A DNA stretch of 64,000 bases from Lysinimonas soli (GTDB taxonomy: Bacteria > Actinomycetota > Actinomycetes > Actinomycetales > Microbacteriaceae), in assembly GCF_042655435.1 (NCBI RefSeq), contig NZ_JBHSMG010000001.1:186001-250000 (forward strand), in the 5' to 3' direction. The notes below the pieces were generated by a model. That model was not told the origin of the DNA. It did not search any database and was given only the letters and a program-made list of their open reading frames with translations. Positions 33,773 to 42,374 of the stretch are shown here, in pieces. The position numbers and the translations under genes were made by a program. Position 1 is the stretch's first letter, and every line of letters starts with the position of its first letter.

Positions 33773-35623
33773 ATGACGAACCGGCTGGCAGATGCTGCGA
33801 GTCCCTACCTGCGTGCTCACGCCGACAATCCGGTCGACTGGTGGCCGTGGAGCGAGCAGGCGCTCGCCGAGGCCGAGGCACGCGACGTGCCCGTGTTCGT
33901 CTCGATCGGCTACGCCACCTGCCACTGGTGCCACGTGATGGCCCGCGAGTCGTTCTCCGACCCCGAGCTGGCCGCGTACCTCAACGCGCAGTTCGTGTCG
34001 ATCAAGGTCGACCGCGAGGAGCATCCCGAGGTGGATGCCAGCTACCTCGCCGCCGCGAGCGCCTTCACCGGCAATCTGGGCTGGCCGCTGTCGGTCTTCG
34101 CGACCCCCGACGGCGCGGCGTTCTTCGCGGGCACCTACTTCCCGCCGCGCCCGGTCGGCGACACACCGTCGTTCCGCATGGTGCTCGAGGCGATCGTCGA
34201 GGCCTGGCAGCAGCGGCGCGACGAGGTCGAGGGGGCGGCGGAAGCGGTGCTCGACGCCCTCGCGCAGAGCCGGGCGGAGGCGGTGTCGGCGTTGCCGACT
34301 CCGGCCGAACTGACCGTCGCCGTCGAACGGCTCGCCTCGCTCGAAGACCCCGAGTTCGGCGGGCTCGGCCGCGGCTCGAAGTTTCCGAACGCCCCCGTGC
34401 TCGCGTTCCTGACGGAGCGCGGGGCGGCCGGCGACGCGCGGGCGGCCGGTTTCGCGGCGCGGATGCTGGCCACGCTGGCATCCTCGCCGCTGCGCGACTC
34501 CGTGGTAGGCGGCTTCTTCCGCTACGCGGTCGAGCGCGACTGGAGCCAACCGCACTACGAGCGGATGCTGAGCGACAACGCGCAGCTGCTCGCGCTCGCG
34601 GCGACGACGCCGGCGGGGCGCGAGTTCGGCACGGGCATCGCCCGGTTCCTGCTCGACGTGCTGAGACTGCCCGCGGGGCCGGCCGCGGGGGCGTTCGCCT
34701 CGGCGCTGGACAGCGAGAGCCCGATCGACGGGGTGCGCAGCGAGGGCGGCTACTACGCGCTGGATGCCGCGGGCCGTGCCCGTCAGCCGCGCCCGGCCCT
34801 CGACGCGAAGGTGCTCACGGGGCTGAACGGCATGGCGATCGGGGCGCTGGCCGTCGCGGGATCCCGCTGGGGGCAGCGGGAGTGGGTCGATGCGGCGCGC
34901 GTCGCGGCGGATGCCGTTCTCGGCATACATCTGCCGGGCGGCGCCGCCGGCCCGATCGCGCGCGCCTCGCTCGACGGTCGCCTCTCGGATGCCGTCGCCA
35001 CCCTCGAAGACATCGGCGGCCTGGCCGGCGGGTTGCTGCGCCTCGCCCTCGCGACCGGCGAGGCGCGCTACGCCGTCATCGCCCGCACCCTGGTCGAGCG
35101 CACCCGCGACGGCGACGCGGTCGCCGCTCCGGGCGGAATCGACCCCGTGCTGGCCCGCCACGGCCTCGCGGTCGCGCCCGACCTGGATGACGGGGCCACG
35201 CCATCCGGTGCCGCCCTGCTCGCCGATGCCGCCGTGCTGCTGTGGAGTCTGAGCGGCGACGACGCGCATCGCCGGATCGCGGAGGACGCGATCGCGCCCG
35301 CGCTGGCGCGGGCGCTCGACCAGCCGAGCGCGTTCGGGGCGGCGCTCGCGGTCGCCTCCCGGCTCGCCGGGCCGGTGCGGCAGCTGGTGGTGGTCGCCGA
35401 CGATCCGGCCGATCCGCTCGCGGAACTCGCCCGCCTCGACGGGCCGGAGCCGACGTGCGTCGTCAGCGTCGCCCAGGCGGAGGCGTTCGCGGCATCCGGA
35501 TTCGGACTGTTCGAGGGCCGTTCACTGCGCGACGGCCGCGCGGCCGCCTACCTCTGCGAGCACTTCGTCTGCCGCCTGCCCGTCACCACCCCGGCTCGCC
35601 TCGCCCCGCTCCTCACCCCCTGA
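33773..35623 (+). CDS. Thioredoxin-domain / YyaL (DUF255) family protein
   Basis: 616 residues. The N-terminal DUF255 thioredoxin-like domain has NPVDWWPWSEQAL and YATCHWCHVMARESFSD (CxxC). A long alpha/alpha-barrel region with SQPHYERMLSDNAQ and LTGLNGMAIGAL follows, as in YyaL/SPATA20 proteins. Related proteins are annotated only by domain, so the biochemical role is unknown. Length and motif order are those of a full member. Confidence 0.9.
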   Translation: MTNRLADAASPYLRAHADNPVDWWPWSEQALAEAEARDVPVFVSIGYATCHWCHVMARESFSDPELAAYLNAQFVSIKVDREEHPEVDASYLAAASAFTGNLGWPLSVFATPDGAAFFAGTYFPPRPVGDTPSFRMVLEAIVEAWQQRRDEVEGAAEAVLDALAQSRAEAVSALPTPAELTVAVERLASLEDPEFGGLGRGSKFPNAPVLAFLTERGAAGDARAAGFAARMLATLASSPLRDSVVGGFFRYAVERDWSQPHYERMLSDNAQLLALAATTPAGREFGTGIARFLLDVLRLPAGPAAGAFASALDSESPIDGVRSEGGYYALDAAGRARQPRPALDAKVLTGLNGMAIGALAVAGSRWGQREWVDAARVAADAVLGIHLPGGAAGPIARASLDGRLSDAVATLEDIGGLAGGLLRLALATGEARYAVIARTLVERTRDGDAVAAPGGIDPVLARHGLAVAPDLDDGATPSGAALLADAAVLLWSLSGDDAHRRIAEDAIAPALARALDQPSAFGAALAVASRLAGPVRQLVVVADDPADPLAELARLDGPEPTCVVSVAQAEAFAASGFGLFEGRSLRDGRAAAYLCEHFVCRLPVTTPARLAPLLTP

Positions 35624-35635
35624 CCCCGCACCTCT

Positions 35636-35702
35636 GCCGGCGAAATGCCAGTTGGGGCGAGAATCTCGTGCCGATGCCGCACCAAGTGGCATTTCGGCGG
35701 CT
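35636..35702. terminator. Long imperfect inverted repeat between convergent genes
   Basis: Arms GCCGGCGAAATGCCAGTTGG (35636-35655) and CCAAGTGGCATTTCGGCGGC (35682-35701) pair with two mismatches around a 26-base loop that itself holds the palindrome CGAGAATCTCG. It lies between convergent genes 12 bases after the YyaL-like stop and 11 bases before the CoA-binding gene's stop. It may act as a bidirectional terminator or be a mobile repeat. Confidence 0.5.
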
Positions 35703-35712
35703 GGCGGGCGGG

Positions 35713-36306
35713 TCAGCGGACGGTTTTGCGGGAGGTGATCACGCCGGTGTCGAAGCCGAGCAGGTGCAGGCCGCCGTGGAAGCGGGCGTGCTCGATCTTG
35801 ATGCAGCGGTCCATCACGATCGTCAGGCCCTTGGACTCGCCGTAGATCGCGGCATCCTGATTCCAGATGCCGAGCTGCACCCAGACCGTCTTGGCGCCGA
35901 TCGCGATCGCCTCGTCGATGACCGAGGGAATGTCGCTGGCCTTGCGGAACACGTCGACGATGTCGGGCACGACCGGCAGCGAGGCGAGGTCGGGGTAGGT
36001 CTTCTGACCGAGGATCTCGTCGACCATCGGGTTCACGAAGAACAGCTCGTAGTCGCTCGACTGCTGCAGGTAGGTCGCGACGAAATAGCTCGAGCGCGTC
36101 GGGTTCGGCGAGGCGCCGACGATCGCGACGGTCTTCGCCTTCTGCAGGATCCTGAGCCGCTCCTTGGCGCTCGGCCCGACCCAGGTGCGCTGCGACTTGA
36201 GCAGCTTGGCCAGCGGGGAATCCGCCGGCATCTCGCAGGTGAGGCCGTTCGTCAGGGTGACGGTCTCGAGATCGGGGGTGGCAGAGGATGCGGTCGCGGT
36301 CGCCAT
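35713..36306 (-). CDS. CoA-binding domain protein (YccU-like)
   Basis: 197 residues with a Rossmann-type CoA-binding domain: AIVGASPNPTRSSYFVATYL, FFVNPMVDEILGQKTY, VDVFRKASDIPSVIDEA, VWVQLGIWN and IVMDRCIKIEH. These proteins are small cytoplasmic CoA binders of unclear role. The gene lies seven bases downstream of metY on the same strand, so the two are probably co-transcribed. Confidence 0.87.
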   Translation of the reverse strand: MATATASSATPDLETVTLTNGLTCEMPADSPLAKLLKSQRTWVGPSAKERLRILQKAKTVAIVGASPNPTRSSYFVATYLQQSSDYELFFVNPMVDEILGQKTYPDLASLPVVPDIVDVFRKASDIPSVIDEAIAIGAKTVWVQLGIWNQDAAIYGESKGLTIVMDRCIKIEHARFHGGLHLLGFDTGVITSRKTVR

Positions 36307-36313
36307 GGTGCGA

Positions 36314-37630
36314 TTATCCCTTCACGGCCTGGTCGAGTGCTTGGTCGAGATCGTCGATGATGTCGTCGAGGTCTTCGATCCCCACGCTGAGTCGCACCAA
36401 CCCCGGCAGCACGCCGGCATCGAGCAACTGCTGCTCGCTGAGCTGGGCGTGGGTGGTGGACGCCGGATGGATGACGAGCGTCTTGGCATCGCCGATGTTG
36501 GCCAGGTGGCTGGCCAGGTTCACACTCTCGATGAAGCGCTGACCGACCGCGCGGCTGGAGTCGGATGCCGTGCCCTTCACCCCGAAGCTGAACACCGATC
36601 CGGGGCCCTTCGGCAGGTACTTCGCGGCACGCTCGTGGTGCGGATGCGAGGCGAGCCCCGCCCAGTTCACGAACTCGATGCGCGGGTCGGCGTCGAGCCA
36701 CTCCGCGACGGCCTTCGCGTTGTCGACGTGCGCCTGCATGCGGAACGGCAGCGTCTCGACGCCCTGCGCCAGCAGCCACGCCGAGTGCGGCGCCAGGGTC
36801 GGGCCGATGTCGCGCAGCTGCTCGGCCCGCAGCCGGGTGAGGAAGGCGTACTCGCCGAAGTTGCCGTGCCAGTTCAGGCCGCCGTAGTGCGGCACCGGCT
36901 CGTCGAACAACGGGAAGCGCTCGTTGGCCCAGTGGAACCGGCCCGACTCGATGACGACGCCGCCGAGCGTGGTGCCGTGGCCGCCGAGGAACTTGGTGGC
37001 CGAGTGGATGACGACGTCGGCGCCCCACTCGATCGGCCGGTTGAGGTAGGGGGTCGCCACCGTCGAGTCGACGATGAGCGGCAGGTGATGGGCGTGCGCC
37101 ACCTCGGCGAGCCCTTCGAGGTCGGCGATCTCGCCGGAAGGGTTGGCGATCGTCTCGACGAAGATGAGCTTCGTCTTGTCGGTGATGACCTTGGCGTACT
37201 CGGCCGGGTCGGAGGAGTTGACGAAGGTGGTCTCGACCCCGAAGCGCCGCAGCGTCACGTCGAGCTGCGTGACCGTGCCGCCGTACAGGCTCGAGCTGGC
37301 GACGATGTGGTCGCCGGCCCCGGCGAGCGAGGCGAAGGTGATGAACTCGGCGCCGAGCCCGGATGCCGTCGCCACCGCGCCGATCCCGCCCTCGAGCGAG
37401 GCGATCCGCTCCTCGAAGCTCGCGACCGTCGGGTTCGCGAGGCGGCTGTAGATGTTGCCGTACTTCTGCAGGGCGAAGCGGGCGGCGGCGTCCGCGGTGT
37501 CGTCGAAGACGAAGGCGCTGGTCTGGTAGATCGGGAGGGCGCGGGCACCGGTGACGGCATCCGGGATGTTGCCGGCATGGATGGCACGGGTGCGGAATCC
37601 GTACTCGCGGTCTGCGCTGCGTTCTGGCAT
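36314..37630 (-). CDS. metY: O-acetylhomoserine (thiol)-lyase / O-acetylhomoserine aminocarboxypropyltransferase
   Basis: 438 residues of the Cys/Met metabolism PLP family. TRAIHAGNIPD is at the N-terminus, ASGLGAEFITFASLAGAGDHIV lies in the cofactor region, FVETIANPSGEIADL follows, and the PLP lysine sits in IHSATKFLGGHGTTLGG. The insertion pattern and length fit MetY, which makes homocysteine from O-acetylhomoserine and sulfide. The adjacent CoA-binding gene is probably in the same operon. Confidence 0.9.
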   Translation of the reverse strand: MPERSADREYGFRTRAIHAGNIPDAVTGARALPIYQTSAFVFDDTADAAARFALQKYGNIYSRLANPTVASFEERIASLEGGIGAVATASGLGAEFITFASLAGAGDHIVASSSLYGGTVTQLDVTLRRFGVETTFVNSSDPAEYAKVITDKTKLIFVETIANPSGEIADLEGLAEVAHAHHLPLIVDSTVATPYLNRPIEWGADVVIHSATKFLGGHGTTLGGVVIESGRFHWANERFPLFDEPVPHYGGLNWHGNFGEYAFLTRLRAEQLRDIGPTLAPHSAWLLAQGVETLPFRMQAHVDNAKAVAEWLDADPRIEFVNWAGLASHPHHERAAKYLPKGPGSVFSFGVKGTASDSSRAVGQRFIESVNLASHLANIGDAKTLVIHPASTTHAQLSEQQLLDAGVLPGLVRLSVGIEDLDDIIDDLDQALDQAVKG

Positions 37631-37694
37631 CTTGCCAGGCTACCGGCGCGGTCGATCGTGTTGCGTTCCGTGACGAGCGGCCGTCGGCGAGGCG

Positions 37695-39407
37695 TCAGCC
37701 GACGATCTCGCGCTCGGGTTCGGGCGTGACGATCGCCGCCTTCTCGGTGATGCGGAAGGCCAGCCAGACCCCGAGTGCCAGTGCCGAGAATCCGACCAGC
37801 ACCGCGATCCACACCCAGAACGAGGCGCCGGGCCCCTCCTCGGTGAAGGCACGGGGAAGCACGAGGAGGGCGAACAGGAAGCCGACCGGCAGGGCGATCG
37901 CGGCCCAGGTCCGCTTCGATCCGTCGAACAGCTGCTTGCCCTCCATGAAGGTGATCGGCAACAGGGCGACCACGAGCCCCGTGAGGCCCTCGTCGGTGGC
38001 GGCCACCAGCGACTCGCGGGTGAGAAGGCCGGCGAAGTCGGTGGGATGCGGATTGCCCGCGTCGAGAAGCGAGTAGACCAGCCAGGCGGCGGTCGCGACG
38101 GCGGCCGTCGACGCCATCCGGAGCGTCACCGCGCGCCTGCGGTGCTCGGAGCGGGCGTCCGAGGCGAGTTCGAGTCCGATGACGAGTCCGATCAGCAGCC
38201 CCGGGTGGAACCCGAAGATCCGGGATGCCACCACGCCGATCAAGGAGAGGACGAGAGCGCCGGGCTGCGTCACGACACGGGCGCGCGCCGACCACCGTCG
38301 GGTGAGCACGGTCGAGGCCACCAGGTTGGGCACCTCCATGACCAGCAGGAGCCCGGTGGCGAGGGCGAGCGTCGTGCGCAGCGACACCAGGTCGAAGCCG
38401 AATTGCGGGTCGGCGAAGCCGAACGCCACGCTGGCCAGGATGATGACGACCGGGCCCGAGAACGGCAGCTTCGGCAGCGCTGCGCGCCACCGGCGCACCC
38501 GGCCGGTGAGGGGGGCGAACCGTCGGAACCACCCCGCGATCCGGTGCGAGTTGGCCTCGATCGTGTCGTCCAAGAGGTGGGCGGGGATGGCGATGAGCAG
38601 CAGCAGGAGCGCGCCGAATCCTCCCGCCTCGGCGAAACTCGCCGGGGCGGCCAGGATGTCTTCGAGGGTCGGCAGGCCGTGGGAGAGCGCGCTCGGCGTC
38701 GAGGGCTCGTTGCGCGAGGCGGGTGGAGGAGTGGTCGCCTTCCGGGCGTGCGGTGCCGAGCCGGCGGGCTCGGGGGCGGGATCGGACGTGGCGGGCAGGG
38801 CGAGGGTCGCGAGTTGCACGTCGGGAGCCGCCTTGCCGCTCTTCGACGTCGTCACGGGGTGGGCCGCGGGCGGGGAGGCGGGTGGCGCGGAGGCCGGGGG
38901 CGCCGTGGCGGGCGGGGTGACGGCCGGCACCGTCGGTGTCGGTGTCGGTGTCGGTGTGGCTGTGGGGCCGGGCAGCGGCGGGGTGGGCGCGGGATTCGGC
39001 CCCTTCACCGCCGTCGGCACGACGACGAAACGGCCCGTGGCGATCGCGTCACTGGTTCCGCCGCTCTGCTGCGCACGCACCTCGTGGTCGCCGTGCGCCC
39101 ACCCGGCGCCGGGGGCGACCCGGCAGGACCAGGATGTCGATCCGACCGCGAGCCCCGAGCAGGACGCGTCCTCGTTGAGCCAGGTGTTGCCGGGAGGTCG
39201 GATGGAGACGTCCAGACGGGCGTCGGCATCCTTGCTCCCCGAGATGATCACGGCGGTGTCCGGATGGACCGGGGCCGGACCGATCCCGATGCCCACGTCG
39301 GCCGCGGCGGGCACGGCGAGGGCGAACACGGCGACGGCGGGCACGCCGAGGAGGATCGCGAGCGCCAGGGCGCGCGCGACAGCACGGGTCAAGCGAGATG
39401 TGGGCAC
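37695..39407 (-). CDS. Uncharacterised secreted/membrane protein with Pro/Thr-rich linker
   Basis: 570 residues that I do not recognise. An N-terminal signal peptide (about 1-36) precedes a beta-rich exported domain (about 37-130; SIRPPGNTWLNEDASCSG, STSWSCRVAPGAGW). A long Pro/Thr/Ala linker (about 135-240) follows, then a C-terminal half with about nine membrane helices. The GTG at 39407 has AAGG about nine bases upstream. The protein displays an ectodomain tethered by a flexible linker to a polytopic membrane domain. It lies next to the protein O-mannosyltransferase gene, and its Pro/Thr linker would be a plausible mannosylation target. Confidence 0.6.
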   Translation of the reverse strand: MPTSRLTRAVARALALAILLGVPAVAVFALAVPAAADVGIGIGPAPVHPDTAVIISGSKDADARLDVSIRPPGNTWLNEDASCSGLAVGSTSWSCRVAPGAGWAHGDHEVRAQQSGGTSDAIATGRFVVVPTAVKGPNPAPTPPLPGPTATPTPTPTPTVPAVTPPATAPPASAPPASPPAAHPVTTSKSGKAAPDVQLATLALPATSDPAPEPAGSAPHARKATTPPPASRNEPSTPSALSHGLPTLEDILAAPASFAEAGGFGALLLLLIAIPAHLLDDTIEANSHRIAGWFRRFAPLTGRVRRWRAALPKLPFSGPVVIILASVAFGFADPQFGFDLVSLRTTLALATGLLLVMEVPNLVASTVLTRRWSARARVVTQPGALVLSLIGVVASRIFGFHPGLLIGLVIGLELASDARSEHRRRAVTLRMASTAAVATAAWLVYSLLDAGNPHPTDFAGLLTRESLVAATDEGLTGLVVALLPITFMEGKQLFDGSKRTWAAIALPVGFLFALLVLPRAFTEEGPGASFWVWIAVLVGFSALALGVWLAFRITEKAAIVTPEPEREIVG

Positions 39408-39491
39408 GGGGGTACACCTTCGGGTTGGCGATAGCTTGCTCGCCCCCCGGCCCGCCGGTGTTACGGGTCGGTTTCGATCAGATGAGAATCT

Positions 39492-41063
39492 TCAAATCCA
39501 GCTCGGGAACCAGTAGTGCAGTCGCACGTACCACGACGGGATGGGCTCCCCGGTCCACATCGGCAGGAAGAAGATGCTGAGCACGACGCACAGGGCGAGG
39601 AAGATCCCGACGACGCGCAGACCGATCACCCGCCGCGATTCCGGATCGGATGCCCGCCCGAGCAGCAGGCCGAGCGCGAGGGTCAGCCCGAGGATCAGGG
39701 AGGGCTCGAAGGCGATCGTGTAGAACTGGAACACCGTGCGGGTCGAGTAGAACAGCACCCACGGCAGGTAGCCTGCCGCGAGTCCGGTGAGGATGAACCC
39801 CTCCCGCCAGACGCTCCGCCGGTGCCAGGCCCCCCAGACCACCCGGAACAGCAGGAAGAAGGCCGCCGCGGTCGCCGCCCACCAGATCAGCGGGTTCGCG
39901 ATGTCGAGGATCTGCGACGAGCTGCCGTTGTGCAGGTCCTGGTAGTACATGCTCGTCGGCCGCACCAGGAAGAGCCAGGTCGCCGGGTACGCCTGGTAGG
40001 AGTGCGGGGTGTGCAGGTTGACGTTGTAGTTGTAGATCTCGGTCTGGAAGTGGTACCAGCTCTGCAGCGAGATCGGCACCCACGACAGCGCGCCCTTCCA
40101 CTGGTTCTGCGCCAGTTCGGCCCAATGCCGGTCGTAGCCGTTCGAGGTGACGAACCAGCCGGTCCAGCTCGCGACATAGACCGCGGCGGCGAGCGGCACC
40201 GTGATCAGGAAGGTGGCGGCTCCCTGCCGGAGCACGGTGGCGGCGAGCCACAGGGGGATCCCCGCCTTGCGGCGCGCGAGCACATCGGTCACGAGCGAGT
40301 AGAGGGCGAACACCGCGAGGAAGTAGACGCCGCTCCACTTGACGCCGGCGGTCAGCCCGAACATGGCGCCGGCCGCGATCAGCCACGGGCGCCACCACAG
40401 GACGGGGCCCCAGGTGATGGAGCGTCCGGATGCGGTGCGCCGCGACATCCAATCGTCCAGTCGCCGTCGGCTCCAGCTGCGATCGAGCAGCACGAAGATG
40501 ACGCCGACCAGCGCCAGCAGGGCGACCGCGCCGTCGAGCAGCGAGACGCGGCTGAGCACGATCGCGTTGCCGTCGATCGCGAGCAGGCCGCCGGCGATCA
40601 CGGTGAGCAGGGTCGAGCGGAACAGCATCCAGGCGATCACCATCGTGAGGATCACGAGCAGGATGCCGCACAGCGCGATCGAGATCCGCCAGCCGAAGCT
40701 GCTGCCACCGCCGAAGATCGCCAGCCCGAACGAGATGATCCACTTGCCGATCGGCGGATGCGCGAGGAACTCGGCGGTCGGGGAGTAGGTGTTCGGGTCG
40801 CCGAGGTTGAACGAGGTGTTGGCGTCGGCGCCCCAGCTGCCCTCGTAGCCGAGGTGCATGAGGGTCCAGGCGTCTTTGACGTAGTAGGTCTCGTCGAAGA
40901 CCAGCTCGTGCGGGTAGCTCAGGCCGACCAGGCGCAGCAGCGTCGCGACGACGATGACGACCAGCGGGCCGCCCCACATCCAGAGCGGGCGCGCGTAGCG
41001 CCGATCCAGCTGTCGCTGCCACCAGTCGTCGAGGCGGGAGCCCGTCAGCTCGGCGATCGTCAC
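39492..41063 (-). CDS. pmt: Protein O-mannosyltransferase (GT39, Pmt)
   Basis: 523 residues, polytopic membrane enzyme of the PMT family. The first extracytoplasmic loop has HELVFDETYYVKDAW with the catalytic Asp-Glu, followed by AHPPIGKWII, and the C-terminal region ends with a PMT four-helix-like block. In actinobacteria Pmt moves mannose from polyprenyl-phosphomannose to Ser/Thr of exported proteins. It is divergent from rsmI, the classic actinobacterial arrangement. Secreted Thr/Pro-rich proteins nearby (37695-39407, 31821-32069) could be substrates. Confidence 0.92.
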   Translation of the reverse strand: MTIAELTGSRLDDWWQRQLDRRYARPLWMWGGPLVVIVVATLLRLVGLSYPHELVFDETYYVKDAWTLMHLGYEGSWGADANTSFNLGDPNTYSPTAEFLAHPPIGKWIISFGLAIFGGGSSFGWRISIALCGILLVILTMVIAWMLFRSTLLTVIAGGLLAIDGNAIVLSRVSLLDGAVALLALVGVIFVLLDRSWSRRRLDDWMSRRTASGRSITWGPVLWWRPWLIAAGAMFGLTAGVKWSGVYFLAVFALYSLVTDVLARRKAGIPLWLAATVLRQGAATFLITVPLAAAVYVASWTGWFVTSNGYDRHWAELAQNQWKGALSWVPISLQSWYHFQTEIYNYNVNLHTPHSYQAYPATWLFLVRPTSMYYQDLHNGSSSQILDIANPLIWWAATAAAFFLLFRVVWGAWHRRSVWREGFILTGLAAGYLPWVLFYSTRTVFQFYTIAFEPSLILGLTLALGLLLGRASDPESRRVIGLRVVGIFLALCVVLSIFFLPMWTGEPIPSWYVRLHYWFPSWI

Positions 41064-41171
41064 CGGGCCATGCTATTCGGCGTTGCCTTGTCGCCTCGGC
41101 AGGACGCCGCGCCGGTCCGCCGCTTCCGCCGCCACGGGGCGCGGCCGCCGCGACGCCCGCCCCGCCCACCC

Positions 41172-41249
41172 CTGCCAAATCAATGCCCGCCTGCCGAGTC
41201 AATGCCCGCCCTCTGCCAAGTCAATACCCCCCTGCCAAATGAAGGAGAT
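41172..41249 (+). repeat. Tandem repeat of a CTGCC(A/G)A(A/G)TCAATGCCCGC unit
   Basis: Three units starting at 41172, 41191 and 41213 read CTGCCAAATCAATGCCCGC, CTGCCGAGTCAATGCCCGC and CTGCCAAGTCAATACCCCC, at 19-22 base spacing. A fourth at 41232 begins CTGCCAAATG and continues into the left arm of the inverted repeat. The units decay progressively, which suggests old slippage or recombination. Confidence 0.7.
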
Positions 41250-41317
41250 TCGGCGGATGCCACCCGCGCCCCCCGCGAACCAGGCGCCCTCGCGCGCGGA
41301 TCTCCTTCATTTCGCAG
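41232..41317. repeat. Dispersed hairpin element, copy 1
   Basis: The left arm CTGCCAAATGAAGGAGAT (41232-41249) pairs with the right arm ATCTCCTTCATTTCGCAG (41300-41317) with one mismatch across a 50-base GC-rich loop. The arm sequence recurs at 46847-46930, so this is a repeated element and not only a terminator. Confidence 0.65.
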
Positions 41318-41318
41318 G

Positions 41319-41354
41319 GGGGGCATGGGGGCATGGGGGCATGGGGGCATGGGG
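41319..41354 (+). repeat. GGGGGCAT octamer repeat, G-quadruplex-type motif
   Basis: Four consecutive GGGGGCAT units end in GGGG, giving five runs of four or more G separated by CAT. This meets the usual G-quadruplex pattern on the plus strand. It lies about 115 bases before the rsmI start, immediately beside the right arm of the hairpin element. Confidence 0.75.
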
Positions 41355-41469
41355 CGGGCGCGGTCGCGGGGGCGCGGAGGCGCGGGCCAGAAGCCGGGCG
41401 CGGTGCGGGTGACGACGGGCGGGCGACGGGTCGGGCGACGGGCGGGCGCGCAGACGGGAGAATGGCGGG

Positions 41470-42279
41470 GTGATCATCCTCGCGGCGACGCCGATCGGCA
41501 ACCTGGGCGACGCCTCGCGTCGGCTGATCGAGGCGCTCGGCACCGTCGAGGTGATCGCCTCGGAGGACACCCGCACCACGATCCAGCTGCTCAACGCGCT
41601 CGGCGTCGAGAACCGGCCCCGGCTGATCCCGCTGCACGAGCACAACGAGAGCGCGAAGGCCGCCGAGATCGTCGAGCTCGCGCGCACCACCGACGTTCTC
41701 GTGCTCAGCGACGCCGGGATGCCGACCGTGAGCGATCCGGGCTACGCGCTCGTGGTCGCGGCGGCGGCCGCCGGCGTCACCGTGACCGCCCTGCCCGGTC
41801 CGAGCGCCGTGCTCATGGCGCTCGCCGTGAGCGGGCTGCCGACCGATCGTTTCGTGTTCGAGGGCTTCCTGCCGCGCAAGGGCCGGCTCGCGGCGTTGCG
41901 CGCGCTCGCCGCCGAGCCGCGCACCCTCGTGTTCTTCGAGTCGCCGCACCGCATCGGGGATGCCCTGGCCGACCTGGCGACGGCGTTCGGCCCCGAGCGG
42001 CGGGCGGCCGTGTGCCGCGAGCTGACCAAGCTGCACGAGGAGGTCGCCCGGGGCACGCTCGCGGAGCTCGCCGAGCGCTTCGCGGACGGGGCCCGCGGCG
42101 AGATCGTGATCGTGGTCGAGGGTGCGCCCCCGGCATCCGCCTCGCTCGAGGACGGGGTCGCGCGCGTGCTCGCCCTCGTCGCCGAGGGCTCACGGCTCAA
42201 GGAGGCGTCGGCCGAAGTCGCCGAGCTCACCGGCCTCGGTCGGCGCGAGCTCTACGAGGCCGCCCTCAGACTCAAGTGA
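41470..42279 (+). CDS. rsmI: 16S rRNA (cytidine1402-2'-O)-methyltransferase RsmI
   Basis: 269 residues, tetrapyrrole-methylase fold. N-terminal ILAATPIGNLGDAS, then ASEDTRTTIQLL, LIPLHEHNE, VLSDAGMPTVSDPG, TALPGPSAVLMAL, FEGFLPRKGR, FFESPHRI and CRELTKLHEE, all hallmarks of RsmI. It methylates C1402 of 16S rRNA with S-adenosylmethionine. The GTG start at 41470 leads straight into the first motif. It is divergent from pmt and upstream of metG. Confidence 0.93.
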   Translation: MIILAATPIGNLGDASRRLIEALGTVEVIASEDTRTTIQLLNALGVENRPRLIPLHEHNESAKAAEIVELARTTDVLVLSDAGMPTVSDPGYALVVAAAAAGVTVTALPGPSAVLMALAVSGLPTDRFVFEGFLPRKGRLAALRALAAEPRTLVFFESPHRIGDALADLATAFGPERRAAVCRELTKLHEEVARGTLAELAERFADGARGEIVIVVEGAPPASASLEDGVARVLALVAEGSRLKEASAEVAELTGLGRRELYEAALRLK

Positions 42280-42280
42280 C

Positions 42281-42303
42281 CCGACGCCCGAGACGGGCGT
42301 CGG
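42281..42303 (+). terminator. Hairpin after rsmI
   Basis: CCGACGCCC-GAGAC-GGGCGTCGG forms a nine-base perfect stem with a five-base loop starting two bases after the rsmI stop codon. There is no U-run, as is common in actinobacteria. It is probably the rsmI terminator. Confidence 0.6.
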
Positions 42304-42315
42304 CGCTGGCGTCGC

Positions 42316-42341
42316 CATGGAGGCCAGAAACGGCCTCCATG
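42316..42341 (+). terminator. Second hairpin, 33 bases before metG
   Basis: CATGGAGGCC-AGAAAC-GGCCTCCATG is a ten-base perfect stem with a six-base loop. Two hairpins in tandem before metG suggest efficient termination, or a structured metG leader if the promoter lies upstream. I see no T-box or S-adenosylmethionine-riboswitch pattern. Confidence 0.55.
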
Positions 42342-42374
42342 TAACAGGCTCCAGCGCGCCTCTAGAATCGAGCC

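Larger units (their letters stand above)
41064..41469. other. 406-base intergenic region packed with repeats (pmt/rsmI)
   Basis: No gene is supported in this divergent gap. It holds four degenerate tandem units beginning CTGCC (41172-41249), an 18-base inverted repeat (41232-41317) and a GGGGGCAT octamer repeat (41319-41350). It should also contain the pmt and rsmI promoters, which I could not place. Confidence 0.6.

Noticed and set aside
41172..41249. CRISPR-like direct repeats
   Set aside because: Units are contiguous (19-22 bases) without spacers, degenerate, only four in number, and no cas gene is nearby.
39516..42344. 942-codon plus-strand frame across pmt, the repeat-rich gap and rsmI
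   Set aside because: It is antisense to pmt and out of frame with rsmI, low complexity, and crosses the tandem repeats.
42280..42374. T-box or S-adenosylmethionine riboswitch upstream of metG
   Set aside because: Only two simple hairpins are present; there is no T-box sequence, specifier loop or SAM-riboswitch core.
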